Assembly (NCBI GenBank): GCA_010015675.1
Contig: ML976983.1
Location: 930,203 to 960,251 of the forward strand
Origin: Byssothecium circinans
Lineage: Eukaryota > Ascomycota > Dothideomycetes > Pleosporales > Massarinaceae
DNA: 30,049 bases
Direction: 5' to 3'
How positions within the stretch are numbered: position 1 is the first letter of the stretch; every line of letters begins with the position of its first letter. Shown piece by piece: positions 1 through 12,046 of the stretch. Below the pieces are notes generated by a model. That model saw only the letters and a program-made list of their open reading frames with translations, searched no databases and had not been told where the DNA came from. The translations under genes and the position numbers were made by a program.

Positions 1-79
1 AAGGTTTGGCTTTGTTATTAAGATAATACAGTTTGATTTTCCTTGCCAAGCTTTTGGGCGGTTCGGTGGTGGAATACGT
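1..79. mobile_element. Right end of a TIR transposon (~1.07 kb non-autonomous family), cut by the window edge
   Basis: The first 79 bases match the right ends of the elements ending at 9710 and 13366. They share the stretch around 'aaggtttggctttgttatt', a 'gattttccttgccaag' block, and a GC-rich tip ending GGTGGTGGAATACGT. The tip is followed by TA (80-81), the expected target dinucleotide of Tc1/mariner-pogo elements. The left part lies outside the window. Directly after it, the HET domain of the receptor pseudogene begins in mid-domain, so this element appears to have inserted inside that gene. Confidence 0.8.
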
Positions 80-81
80 TA

Positions 82-1877
82 ATTAAGTTTTTTTCCTAAG
101 AATAAAAGAGGCTTAGTAATAAAAGATTACTAACGTAATAAGTCTATAAAATAATAGGAATCCTTAAGTTAGCGCTTTAAGGGGCTGATTTATCTTAGTT
201 TAGTATAAATAAGTAATTATTATAGATAAAAAACCGCTAGACAAAGCTTAAAAAGAATAAAGCATATTTATTACTAAGCATTTTAGACGTCTACATACCC
301 CCTCTCTATAGCGAAGGAATGGCGAGGGCATTTAAGCAGCTTATAGATAAGATTAACAAGTAGGATAAGTGTATCTAAGACTTACGCCTTACTAATCCCT
401 ATAATAATAAGAAGCGTATTAAGGAAACTAAAGGTAGACTACTAAAAGACTTATATTACTAGATCTTTAAAAACTCTAACTTCTAACAATAGCGTAACGA
501 CGAGTAGAACTAACTTTTATAGATTAAAGAAAATTTTAGTAAAAGAAAGATAATACTAATCTACGGCATTATTAGTAAGCTAAATAAGTTAATAACTAAA
601 AAAAGTTAGCTATTTTACTTTTTTTATTAGGCTACTAACTTGCGAATTAATAGTACTATAGCCGTACTATAGGGTCTACTATACCTGCTTGTTAATTAGT
701 AGTCTATACTTATCTTATATATATAGAAGAAGTATAATCACGTAGGCAAAGCCCTCTTTAAGGATGCGAATACCTAGGTTGCTTTATCTAAGATCTTTAC
801 AAGTATTCTATAAGACCCATGTTTGCGTAACACGTACTTAATCATTAATGCGCTTAACAAATACGTAGTAGATTTGCTAAAGCTATTAAACTTTATCATT
901 TAAAAGTCATCTATATCTTCTTACGTTAAATAGATTGTCTTTAGCTGTAACAGGCCTAGTATAAAAGAATATCTAGAAAGGGTAGAGTATAAGGTAAGGC
1001 TATGCCTTAAGCTTAACATAGAGTCTATTTCTATAGCTATTAGCATATATATCTAGTATAAAGTGCATTAGCTAGCGCAAAGAAAGAATTACTATGATAA
1101 AACGTAAGATGCCGTGTTATGCTATCTATCCTTACATGTAAATAATACTTTCCTTTAGGTAGCTTTAGTCTTTTAAGAGCTTAGAAAGATCCTACTATAG
1201 AATACTATTATAAGGCTAAACGCATTTCTACCTAGACTTAACTATCTTTATAAGCAAATAATATAGTAAATATGTAACTTAGATAATGCTAATCTTTATA
1301 AGTGAATACTAGCTTTAATTGTAACTATATACTAACCTATTATACTTATAGAACTTACATCTCTTATTAAGATGCCTAAGGATATAGCTAATAATCTAGA
1401 GTCGTTACTAGAGATTATTAGTCTTTATAGCTTATTCCTTACTATTCAAGATAGTACTATCTATTTTATGCATTAGTCTGTAAAGGACTTTTTATTTACT
1501 AAGGCATTTAATAAAGTTTTTCCCTTTAGAAAAGAAAAGGCTTACTATATTATATTCTTAAGATTTCTCTAAGTTATGTCTAGAATGTTACAACGTAATA
1601 TGTATAGATTACGCGCGTTAGAATATTCTATTAAGCAGGTTAAATAGCTAGACTTAGACCTATTAGTAATATTACGCTACTTATGTATCTACTAGGTTAA
1701 TTACCTCTGTAACTAGAAACTTAACTCTCTTATAAATTATAATATTAACCTACGCAATAGAGGCGCTATTTATGAGTTTTTTTTAAAAAGAAATATCTGT
1801 ACTAGCTAGAGTCTCTTAGCCTTTGCAAGGGCATGTCAAAGGGGGTAATTTTAATAGTAAAACTTAAGGCTTTAATT
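82..1877 (+). pseudogene. HET-NACHT-WD40 receptor pseudogene, block 1: C-terminal half of HET domain plus NACHT domain
   Basis: Read through RIP stops in frame 1, this block first shows the C-terminal half of a HET domain (about 82-340). Visible marks are FFS..KRL, a GI..LAL.G stretch and LDVYIPPLYSEGMA, matching the family's 'GIF.VYMP..YGEG'. A NACHT NTPase domain follows. Its P-loop is at 529-552, where the glycines have become Glu/Ser/Arg but the Lys remains. Walker B is at 832-864, read as LIINALNKY for an expected LIIDALDE. An 'HQSVKDFL' helix lies near 1470. A run of eight T at 1777-1784 carries a frameshift that is not RIP; the linker continues in frame 3 as LESLSLCKGMSKGV. The family (HET-E/HET-D/HET-R of Podospora) governs vegetative incompatibility. 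The block continues at 9713 after a transposon. No function is expected. Confidence 0.85.
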
Positions 1878-2244
1878 TAACGTAAAGCACCATCAAACCG
1901 CCCACACCATCGAATGGCCCAAAAATGCTTGGCAGAAAATCAAATATTCAACCTTTAATAACAATTTAAATATAAGAGCTATGAAGCTGAAATTTTAAAT
2001 ACAGATATATATAATATAGAATAAAAGGATTATAAAAAAGAATTCTAGGATTTCTAATAGCTTAGTAAGCTATATAAGTATAGAGAATTCTAGGTTCGCT
2101 TAAGCTTTATACCCTACAACACCTAATAAACTAGCTAAATAAATTATAATAACTTTAGAGCTAGTTTATGCATATATAATACACCTATTAGTACTAAAAT
2201 TATAGCGTGCAGCCTAGACCTATTAGAGAATTAGCGTAGAGAGG

Positions 2245-2706
2245 TGTTAAGGTCTAGGGGGGCTTATTACTAGAGATAGCTTGAAGAGCTTTTTAGGTGA
2301 CAAGGGTGCTTAAGGTTCTAGAGCTCGGTTAGTTCTCTAGAAGAGATATCAATTCGCGACACATAGTAGTACTCTAATAGTACGTAGTAATGTTTATCTA
2401 AAGGGCGTACACTTAGTAAACTTAAGTAAGCTTTCAATCATAGAGTATAAGATACTAAATAGATTGTAATCCTAAGTAGAAGGTTAAACATAACTTCTAT
2501 AAGGTAGAGATTAGGTTCATCTATATACTAGTTGCGTCCTTTTATCTTATCTATCCTATCTGCCCTAGTTCCTTATAGGACCTCTAGGACTTCTAGGACG
2601 CTAGGATAGTTACGTGACTTTACTTACTATCCGTGACCTTCTATTTAGTTAGGGCGCGCAGCTAGTTATTATATAAGTATAGTAACTCTACTTCTAGATT
2701 ATAACA
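2245..2706 (-). repeat. 3' LTR of Gypsy A
   Basis: This 462-bp repeat is the partner of 8538-8999. It borders the polypurine tract, which makes it the 3' LTR in element sense. It is less RIP-altered than its partner in places; for example it keeps CGCGACACATAG where the other copy reads CATGATATATAG. Confidence 0.95.
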
Positions 2707-3300
2707 TTATCCCCCTTTTTAGTACTTAATGTCCTTATAAGTTAATAACTACCCTCTTATTCTATCTATTACTACTATCTACTCACTAATTATATTAATA
2801 GTCGCGGTTCCTTTGCTATAGTTACTTATTCCTACTACGTTAACTGCTAGCTCCCTTGCAAGCTATCACCCCTGCATAAGCGTTGTAATAACTGTACTCG
2901 CGCTAGGCGCGGTTCATGTAAACCCGCGGGTTTGCCCTTGCTAGATTTCTTAAAGATTAATAAGGAGATAGGTCGTCTTAAGGCGTTAGAGGAGGAAGAG
3001 AAGGCTTATTTACGTGTAGAGGAGGATGTCGCTAAGGCCGCTCTATAGCGCACCTGTCTAGTAAGGGAGAAGCTTTTAAGACTTTATAAATAAAAGAAAC
3101 TACTTTATTAGAAGGAGCAGGAGATGTTTAATAAGAGAATGTCATCTATTAAAGAGTTAGAGGCGTTAGAAGCGTAAGAAGCTCTACTTTAGGATATTAC
3201 TTTAGTAAATCTAGAGGCCGCGCTTAGTGCTACTACTATTAATTAGTCACTTTTCTAGAATGTTAATGCTAGTGTTTTAAGAGATACTTATAACCTATAA
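2707..3300 (+). pseudogene. Accessory ORF antisense to Gypsy A, Cys-motif plus coiled coil, RIP-damaged
   Basis: In frame 1 of the plus strand, opposite to gag-pol, a coherent protein can be read through RIP stops. It has a cysteine motif C-x2-C-x7-C at 2884-2919 (RCNNCTRARRGSC). A charged helical region rich in E, K and L follows (about 2944-3240), then a stop at 3298-3300. I recall similar antisense ORFs, with CxxC motifs and Arg/Glu-rich coiled coils, between the integrase and 3' LTR of fungal Gypsy elements. Function is unknown and the start cannot be fixed. It lies tail to tail with the end of pol (chromodomain at about 3300-3400). Gypsy B has a similar layout. Confidence 0.6.
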
Positions 3301-6300
3301 GGTGCGTGATTAGTTCCTACGTGTTTTTATTCTTTAAGTAACCTTTTTATTTAATTAGGTACTCCCTTCTTCCTTTCTAGTTTTTCTAGCCTATAATTCT
3401 TTTAACTTTAAATTTATTTTCTTCTTTAATTTTGTAATAGAATGTTTTTTATAATAGCGTTTTAGGGTCCACTAGCTCTAGTTTAGATACATGGAACACT
3501 AGATGTATCTTAGCTTCTTTAGGCAACTAGAGTTAGTAATGAATAAGGCTTATTTTAGCTTGTATTAAAAATAGTCTAACCTTAACGTTATCTAGTCCCT
3601 TGCTTAGCCTCTTTATGCGAAGATTTTTTGTAAGTAGGTATACCTTATCCCCCTTTTCTAGCTAAGGTGCCATTTTTCATTTTATGTTAGTATAAGAAAT
3701 ACTTTTGCGTTATGCCGTCTTAAGGCTATCCTATAACTATTAGTGTACGTTCTTCAAGTCCTCTATTATTATTAAGGCTGCTACTGCCTTGCCTCCTAGC
3801 AGTGTACGTTTAAAGAGATTTAGGTGCTTCCCATAGTTTGCGTAGAATAGCGTTTATCCTATTAATTCTAATATCTTATTATTATACGCTAATTAAGCTA
3901 TAGGTAATAGGGAAACCTAATTGTTTTACTAGGTATTGCTATAGATTCGTAGGTATGTTTTCATTATATAATTTGTCCTTTTAGTCTGTCCATCCGTTTG
4001 TAGATGATATGCTATGGATAGCTTACATTTTATTCTAATTATAGCTATTAGTGTTTTCTAGTAGTTTAATGTAAAGAGCTTATCCCTATTACTAATAATT
4101 GACTTTAGCATGCCATGATGTCTAATGAGTTAGTCTAAGATTATGTATCTAAGTTATTCCGCGTTATAGTCGTTTCTAAATAGTATTATTTCCGCGTATT
4201 TCACAAATCTATTAATGATTACTAAGATAGCGTTATAGGTTATTCTAGTTATAAGGTCCCTTAATGTAGGTAGACTTATTATAAAGTCTATAGAGATGTC
4301 TTCTTATAGTATCTTTAGTAACTTAATAGGTTGCATCTCTCTGTATAATGCGTGTGTGCTATGTTTATTCCTTTAGTAGTCCGCACATTTACTAATAAAA
4401 GGTGTAACCTTTTCCTTTATACCTTTAAACTTATAATTCCTCTAAATTAGTTTAATAGTCCTTTAAATACTAGAGTGTCTATATATAGGGTCATCATGAT
4501 GTTATCGTATAATCTCTTCCTATAACTCCTCTAGTACTTCATTATTGATTCGTAGGATGCTATTAAGCTATTAGGCTAGTCCTAAGGATCTATCCTTATT
4601 AGCTCGTAGTATTGGTGCTTTAATAGTTTCTCTTATTCCTATGATATCGCTTTGTTAGCTAAGGGCATCAGCTCGTCTGTTATCCTTGCTAGGTGTGTAC
4701 ACGATCTTAAACTTATACTATCTAAGTAACTTAGACTATCTAACTTGTCTTCTATTAAGTTATTTAGTTATCATAAAGTAGAGTAGGTTCTTATAGTTAG
4801 TAAAGATAGTAAGTTTAGAGTAGCTCTCTACGTAAACTCTCTAGTGCTTTAATAAATCTATAATAGCTATCAGCTCCTTGTCATGTACGTCGTATCATTC
4901 CTCTAGTCTAGAGAACTTTCTTAAGTAGTAGGTAATAGGGTGCTATTAGCTATCTCTTATCTAGCTAGCTATCACTCTAAGTGCAAGGTTAGATACGTCT
5001 ATTTTAATCCTTATTAGTTCTCCACTCTTAAATGCTACTAGTACTAGTGGGCTTATGCATTTTTCCTTTAGAGTTTTAAATGCTTTTTCTTATTCTTCTA
5101 TCCATGTGAAGCGTACGTCCTTCCTAGTGAGTCCTACTAGGGGTAGTGTTATCAAGGCGTATTCCTTAATAAACCTTCTATTAAAGTTGTAGAATCTAAG
5201 GAATTCCTACACCCCCTTAACTATTATTAGTACTAGCTAATCTTATACTACCTATATTTTCTTTAGGCTTATCTTAACCCCTATAGTGTTAACTATAAAT
5301 CCTAGGAAGTTAAGTTCCTCCTTATAAAATTTGCACTTTTCTAGCTTAAGACGCAGGTTTGCAGCATCTAAGTATGAAAGTACTTACTTAACATGTCCCA
5401 CATATTCTTTAACGTTTTCTAAATAGATAAGTATGTTATCTAAATATGTAATTATGAAAATATCTAGGCATGTTTATAACACGTTATTAATTAACGCTTA
5501 GAAAGTTACTAGGGCGTTAGTAAGACTAAAGGGCATCATAGTATACTTATAGTATTTATACTATATCCTAAACGCTGTCTTCTATTCTTTGCCTTCCTTT
5601 ATACAGATAAGGTAATATATATCTTATAGGTTAAGGGCCGTAAATATCTTTGCATGCGCTAGTTAATCCTATAGTTCTCTAATATTAGGTAACGGGTAAC
5701 AATTCTTAACTATAATCTCGTTTAATTTCTAAAAATCTATATATAGTTATAGTAATATATCCTTCTTTAGGGCGAAGAGGACTAGGTATCCTACTAGTAA
5801 CTTTAACTCTCTAATATAGCCTTTTACTATACTTTTATTAATATAGTCTCGTAGAGCCTTTAGCTCTTTCTCTAATAGTTAATAGATTAGTCTAAAAGTT
5901 AGTTACTTTCCTTCCTATAGCATGATCTCATAGTCCTAGGGTTAATGCTTAGGTAGCGCTATAGCGCCTACGTCTTCTTAAAAGAGGTGCTCCTATTCTC
6001 TATACTCTTTAGAGATCTCTAGAGGTGCTTTTTTCTCCTTTACTCTTACTTGTTAATCTATTAACTAGATAGTATCTGTAGAGTTAACCATTCTTACTAA
6101 ACGCGTCTTTATTAAAGTAATATTATTGATTGCCTTCTCATCTACTATTAATTACTGCTGATGCGTAGGCTTTAAAGTGCGCTAGTAGGCGCAGTTTACT
6201 AATGATATCGTATCATTCTTCTAGTTAATTACTAGGTTATACTTCTTTAGCTAAGGGATTCCTAATATAACGTTATAAGTAGCTATCCTAAAACAGTCTA

Positions 6301-8500
6301 GGGTAATCCATTCACTATAGTGGTAGATTTCTATAGGTACTAAGATAATCTTATCTCTTACTATTAGTTATTCTAGCATTACTTGTCCATTTGCTATAAG
6401 CAGTAGGTAGGGTTCACTTTTCTGAAATAGTCTTAGTCCTACTAAGATCACTACTTATATTAAGATGTAGTTTACTTACAATCCTAAGTCTACTAATGCC
6501 TTTATCCTCCTTCTACCAAGACGGATTAGGATCTTAATTAGACGTTCGCCTGCTGCTCCTAAGGTATACAGCCTTTTAGCAGTGTTAGGTGAGGGTCTAA
6601 AAAAGATGCTCTAAATCTATTCTTCTCTTTTTCCTTAGCGTGCCCTTCGTACCTAGGGTGTAAGCACGTTTACTACTTATCTTAAGTGTAAATACCATTG
6701 ATAACTATGTTTATTTTTATTAGTTCTGTGGGGTCTTCCTTGCCTAGGAACTATAGTCATGCTTATTTATTATATAAGTATATTAGGTACTTATTATTAT
6801 AGTAGTCGTACCATTTAAACTTACAGTCCTTCTTAATAGTTAGAAAATAATTTGCTCTTACCTTTACATTATAGTAGGTAAGATAACTATTATTATTACA
6901 CTAGGTAAAGCTAAGTCTTTTATAGTTTCTATTTTAATAGTCTATATTATAACGTAGTTCTTTAGACATCTCTTTTTATATAGCTTATTAGAATCCTTCC
7001 TTTACCTTAAGCTCTTAGCCTACCTAGTTAGCTTGCCTTTCATAAGCTTTCTCTTACCTATGCCTTAGCTTTCGTTGCTTCCTAGGCCTAGGGTTCAGAT
7101 CTTCGTATAGGCACTCATCATTAAGTCCTACGCTTAGTTTTAGGTGTTAGTTGTTATACCCTAAACGTCCTTAATCTATTAGTTTGTTATTATCTAATGT
7201 AACTTTGCTATCATACTACATTAGGTCTTTATCCGTCCATCGTGGATAGTTTCCCTGCGTGATTTTAGTATAATATAATGTAGAATTATAGGGATCTTAG
7301 TCTTCTTTTCTAAGGTATTCTTCTTTTCTACTAATAATTTAAAGAGCTCTATCTGCCTATAATGTCCTATTATTATCCTTAGCTTGTTCACTAAGTAGGT
7401 AGTCCTAAAGTTATTATTCTTTCACATTTAAGGGTTAGTTAGGTTTATTAAGGAAGTCCTAGACTTTATTATCTATAGTGTCTACTTCCTTATTATGCTA
7501 TATCTAATTAGCGGCCTTACTAACCCTTTTTCTAATAGATAACTCTTATAGTTTTCGTCTAACAGCGTCTCCTCTTTCTTTACCTAAATTAATCACTTCT
7601 TATTTATCATTTTCTTTAACGCTAGGGAGGTAACCTAAGGCATAGGATGTCGTAATTATATTTAACTACTATTAGACTATATACTTAGCTCTTCCTAGCT
7701 TCGCATGGCAGTTTCTAGCGATGTGGCCTATCTTCCCGCATAAGTAGCACGTCCTAGCTTCTTTCTCATGGTGGTGGCCCTTCCCTTTCCCCTTTTCAAC
7801 GTTATTAAGTTGCATTAGCTATAACCCGTAAGGGTCTAAGTATTAATTCTTTTACTTCGTCATAGGGAAGTACCTTAGCTTAGTGTAAGTACTCTTTAAT
7901 TTGCCTATGCTAAGTCTGCTGCGCCTATCCTAGCGTAACTCTAAAGCTAACTCATATAACTCTACGTTAATTCTGATAGATTCCTAGTACAGTTCCTCTA
8001 AGGTAGTTAGAGTAGCTCTAGATCTTATAAGCTTAGTCTTAATAGTATCCTTAAGGCCTTATCTATACATAGTCATGAGTACCTTATCCTCTTAGCCTAT
8101 CTGAATTACGTAGTGCTAGAACTCCACAGCGTATTCAGTAGCTAATTATTATTATTTAAGGCGTTGCACTACCCTTCCTGCAACTAATTCTTCATTTAAG
8201 ACTCTAAAGACCTATTAGAGATAGGTCTTAAACTAGGCGTAGTCCTTAAAGAGTATTATAACTTTATTATTATTATTATTATTATTGTCTAAGTACTTAA
8301 TAAGATAAGGGTTAATCTATCATTAGGCGTTGCCACGCATGTAGGTCATAATAAAGGAGGCTTTATCTATATCCTTAATAGTGCTAGCTGCGAACTTAAA
8401 GTACAAGTTAATTTATAGAAGCTATCCTTTAAGTTTAGTGTAATCTTTATAGTAGAGATCTAGCTTAGCGACCTTACTAGTATTACTATAGGATTAGGTA
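3290..8500 (-). pseudogene. Gypsy A gag-pol polyprotein, RIP-inactivated
   Basis: In minus-strand order, Gag ends in an intact CCHC zinc knuckle at 7708-7749 (CYLCGKIGHIARNC). Reverse transcriptase follows, with MPFSLTNA at about 5513-5537 and the catalytic box at 5435-5446 changed from YLDD to YLDN, a G-to-A change that removes an active-site Asp. RNase H is probably at about 4800-5050 but I did not pin its residues. Integrase has a DISIDFI box near 4290 and an intact QTDGQT box at 3984-4000. A chromodomain (REYLIK.KGY) lies at about 3300-3400. TAG/TAA replace expected Gln/Arg/Trp throughout. Exact protein limits are approximate. Confidence 0.88.
8264..8286. repeat. (TTA)n microsatellite
   Basis: Seven full TTA units plus TT lie within the gag part of Gypsy A; in the coding sense they read as Asn codons. 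Minor. Confidence 0.9.
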
Positions 8501-8537
8501 TTATGTATCTTAGATATCCTTCTAAGGGTGTTTAAAA

Positions 8538-8999
8538 TGTTAAGGTCTAGGGGGGCTTATTACTAGAGATAGCTTAAAGAGCTTTTTAGGTGATAAGGGT
8601 ACTTAAGGTTCTAGAGCTTAGTTAGTTCTCTAGAAGAGATATTAATTCATGATATATAGTAGTACTTTAATAGTACGTAGTAATATTTATCTAAAGGGCG
8701 TACACTTAGTAAACTTAGGTAAGCTTTTAATTATAGAGTATAAGATACTAAATAGATTATAATCCTAAGTAGAAGGTTAAACACGACTTATATAAGGTAG
8801 AGATTAGGTTTATTTATATACTAGTTATGTCCTTTCATCCTATCTATCCTATCTATCCTAGTTTCTCATGGGACCTCTAGGACTTCTAGGACGCTAGGAT
8901 AGTCACGTGACTTTGCTTACCATCTGTGACCTCCTGTTTAGTTAGGGCGTGCAGCTGATTATTACATAAGTGTGGCGACCCCACTTCTAGATCGTAACA
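8538..8999 (-). repeat. 5' LTR of Gypsy A
   Basis: This 462-bp repeat is paired with 2245-2706. It is the 5' LTR in element sense because gag lies beside it. Substitutions against the partner are almost all C/T and G/A, as RIP predicts. Confidence 0.95.
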
Positions 9000-9712
9000 A
9001 GAGGGTAGAGATTCCTAAAATTAGAAAGATATAAATAAATATTTTATCTAGCTAGATATTCTTACTTCCTTTCTTTTAATAAACTTTACATATATATATA
9101 GTAGTAATATAAATAGTTAGCTATAAAAGATTAGCTTATATAAGCTTTATAATAAGGCAGTGTCTAAATTTTCTAAAAATCTATACTTCCTAAGCTAGAT
9201 CTTTTAGTTTTAGAGGTATTTACTTACTTTAAACTTAAATATAGCTTTATTTAGTATATACTATCATCCTCTTAAGAAGGAAGTAAGGATATCTAGTATA
9301 TATAACTTTATTTAAAGGGATTACTAACTTTTCTTACCCTCTACCTTCTACCTCTTATAATAGCCTTAATTCTAGGTCGCACGCTATAAACTCTTAAATA
9401 GCTATTAACTAATATAGTAATAAGTAAGTCCTAAAAGTTATATAGTATAATACTAACGTTTAGGTATTAATCTATAGTATAAGGTAGATTTTAGGTACTA
9501 ATACTTTATAGGTTAATAACTATTTTATTACGTAAGCTATAGCTATAAGAATTTAATACCTACTAGATTATATATATATCTATCTAGGTTTAAAATTTCC
9601 AAAGAAAATATTAAGGTTTAGCTTTGTTATTAAGATAATACTCTTTAGTTTTCGCTACCAAGCATTTTTAGGCGGTTCGATAGTGTGGGCGGTTCGATGG
9701 TGCTTTACGTTA

Positions 9713-11356
9713 TGTAATTTATAAATTAATGATGCTACCTATAGATTATGCATGCTAACATAACCTAGGAAAGAGCAGATGCGCTAGCATTAGTTAAGAT
9801 AATTTAAGATACGCACTAATTTATTATGCGTTATAAGTAAGCAATAGAGAATAGTCCTTTTTAGGCGTATATGTCTACACTCTTGTTTAGTCTAGCCCGT
9901 AGCTTAATAAGAAGCCTTTTTAAGAAGGAAGAGCTAACGTAGATTATAATAAAGCTAGGTATAAAAGATAAATAAAGTACCTACTTACAGATGCTAGAGG
10001 GCTATAGTAATAAAGTTAAGTTAGTTACTTTTTCCTATAACTTAACATGACTAGCGTTAGCGTTAGACGATGACATAATTAAGATCTAGGATACTAGTAG
10101 TAGTAAGTACCTATAGATACTTAAGAGTTATAGTAGTTTAGTTAACTTAGTTACTTTCTTTTATAACTTAACACGGCTAGTGTTAGTATTATATAATAGG
10201 ATAGTTAAGATCTAGGATACTAGTAGTAGCAAGTACTTATAAACGCTTAAAAGTTATAGTAGTTTAGTTCTTTTAGTTACTTTTTCCTATAACTTAATAT
10301 GGTTCACGTTAGTGTTACATGATAGGATAGTTAAAATCTAGGATACTAGTAGTAGTAAATGCCTGCAGATACTTAAAAGTTATAATAGTATAGTTAACTT
10401 AGTTACTTTCTCCTATAACTAAATATAGCTAGCGTTAGCGTTAAATAATAATACTATTAAGATCTAAGATACTAGTAGTAGCAAGTGCCTATAAACGCTT
10501 AGAAGTTATAATAGTTTAGTTCTTTTAGTTACCTTCTCCTATAACTTAATACGGCTAGCGTTAGTATTAGATAATGATATAGTTAAGATCTAAGATAATA
10601 GTAGTAGTAAGTGCCTATAGACGCTTAAGAGTTATAGTAGTTTAGTTCTTTTAGTTACCTTCTTTTATAACTTAATACGGCTCGCGTTAGTGTTACATGA
10701 TAGGATAGTTAAGACCTAGGATACTAGTAGTAGTAAGTGCTTATAGACACTTAAGAGCTATAGTAGTTAGGTTAACTTAGTTACTTTCTCTTATAACTTA
10801 ATACGGCTCACGTTAGCGTTAGAGGACATAATAGTTAAAATCTAGGACGCTAGCAGTAGAGAGTACCTATAGATGCTTGAAAGCTATAGTAAATTAGTCT
10901 AGTTAGTTACCTTATCTAATAACTTGTTACTACTTACATTAGCGTTAGATAATTAGACGGTTAAAATCTAGGATGCTAGTAGTAGAGAATACCTATAGAT
11001 ACTTAAAGACTATAGTAATTTAGTCTAGTTAATTACTTTCTTCTATGATTTAGCCTAGCTCGCGTTAGCATTAGGCGACATAGTTAAGATCTAGGATGTT
11101 AGCAATAGTAAGTGCTTATAGATACTTAAGAACTATAACAAATTAGTCTACTTAGTTGCCTTTTCCTACAACTTAACACAGCTCGCGTTAGCGTTACATG
11201 ATGGGATGGTCAAGATCTAGGACCTAAGTAGTAAAAAGTACCTATAAATACTAAGTATAAGTAAGATACTTTTTAATATATTATAGGATACTATTAGCTT
11301 ATATCTTTAAACTAAAATTAGTACTCTTAATATTAGTACTAAAGTAGGATTAACTA
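9713..11356 (+). pseudogene. HET-NACHT-WD40 receptor pseudogene, block 2: linker, WD40 array and start of C-terminal tail
   Basis: The frame resumes by about 9769 (ERADALALVKI). A linker follows that is characteristic of these receptors, reading AIENSPF then LLFS.ARSLIRSLFKKEE. Ten WD40 repeats occupy 9991-11249. A tail beginning ILSISKILFNI then starts and is cut by the TIR element at 11359. The tail continues at 13369. Reading frame 1 is shared by the HET/NACHT block, the WD40 array and the last block, which supports a single original gene. Every repeat contains RIP stops. Confidence 0.88.
9991..11249 (+). repeat. Ten tandem ~126-bp WD40-coding repeats
   Basis: Ten units of about 42 codons each read roughly as LQ.L..YS.LV.LVTF.YNL.RLAL.L.D..VKI-stop-D.SS.K. 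The Trp of the closing 'WD' dipeptide has become a stop in all ten: TAG in eight, TAA in the fourth and fifth. His of the GH dipeptide has become Tyr (GHS to SYS or YS). The ninth unit is one codon shorter. The array would have formed the ligand-sensing beta propeller. Repeats this alike are typical of fungal NLRs whose repeats recombine. Confidence 0.92.
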
Positions 11357-12046
11357 TAATGTATTCCACCACCGAGCGCGCTAAAATTTGCTTGGCGGAA
11401 AATCAAAGATTCAACCTTTAATAACAATTTAAATACTTAAGCTATTAAGCTAAAATTTTAAATATAGATATATATAATATAGACTAAAAGGATTATAAAA
11501 GAATATTCTAGGATTTCTAATAGCTTAGTAAGCTATATAGGTATAGAGAATACTAGGGTTACATTAGGTTTATAGCCTATAACACCTACTAAACTAGCTA
11601 AATAAGTAAGTTATAATAACTTTAGAGCTAGTTTATATATATATAATACACCTATTAGTACTAAAATTATAGCGTGCAGCCTAGACCTATTAGAGAATTA
11701 GCGTAGGGAGGGTAGAGATTCCTAAAATTAGAAAACTATAATTAAATATTTTATCTAGCTAGATATTCTTACTTCCTTTCTTTTAATAAACTTTATATAT
11801 ATATATAGTAGTAATATAAATAGTTAGCCATAAGAAAATAGCTTATATAAGCTATATTATAAGGCAGTGTTAGGATTTTTATAAAAACCTATACTTCTTA
11901 AGCTAGATCTTTAGTTTAAAAGGTATTTACTTACTTTAAACTTATATATAGCTTTATTTAGTATATACTATCCTCCTCCCAAGAAGAAAGTATAGCTTTC
12001 TAATATATATAACTTTATTTAGAAGGTTTCCTAATTTTTTATACCC

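Larger units (their letters stand above)
2245..8999 (-). mobile_element. Gypsy (Ty3) LTR retrotransposon A, chromovirus type, complete but RIP-inactivated
   Basis: The two LTRs are both exactly 462 bp and both run TGTTAAGG...GTAACA or a near form. The insertion is flanked by a perfect AGAGG duplication (2240-2244 and 9000-9004). The polypurine tract, AAAAAGGGGGATAA in element sense, lies at 2707-2720, so the element reads on the minus strand. Gag, RT, integrase and a chromodomain are recognisable in that order. LTR differences are nearly all transitions. It interrupts TIR element copy A. Confidence 0.93.
1880..9710. mobile_element. ~1.07 kb non-autonomous TIR element, copy A, split by a Gypsy retrotransposon
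   Basis: The element starts ACGTAAAGCACCATC and ends with the inverted match GATGGTGCTTTACGT. It is flanked by TA at 1878-1879 and 9711-9712. Removing the nested Gypsy (2245-8999) and one 5-bp duplication leaves 1071 bp with no transposase recognisable, so it is a non-autonomous (large MITE-like) element. Each tip holds two tandem copies of a GGCGGTTCG.TGGTGTG-type unit. The interior matches 11359-13366 closely. It sits inside the receptor pseudogene. Mobilisation by a pogo/Fot1-type transposase is inferred from the TA target and the tips. Confidence 0.85.

Noticed and set aside
9991..11249. CRISPR-like tandem repeat array
   Set aside because: The unit is ~126 bp without spacers and translates as WD40 repeats; the genome is fungal.
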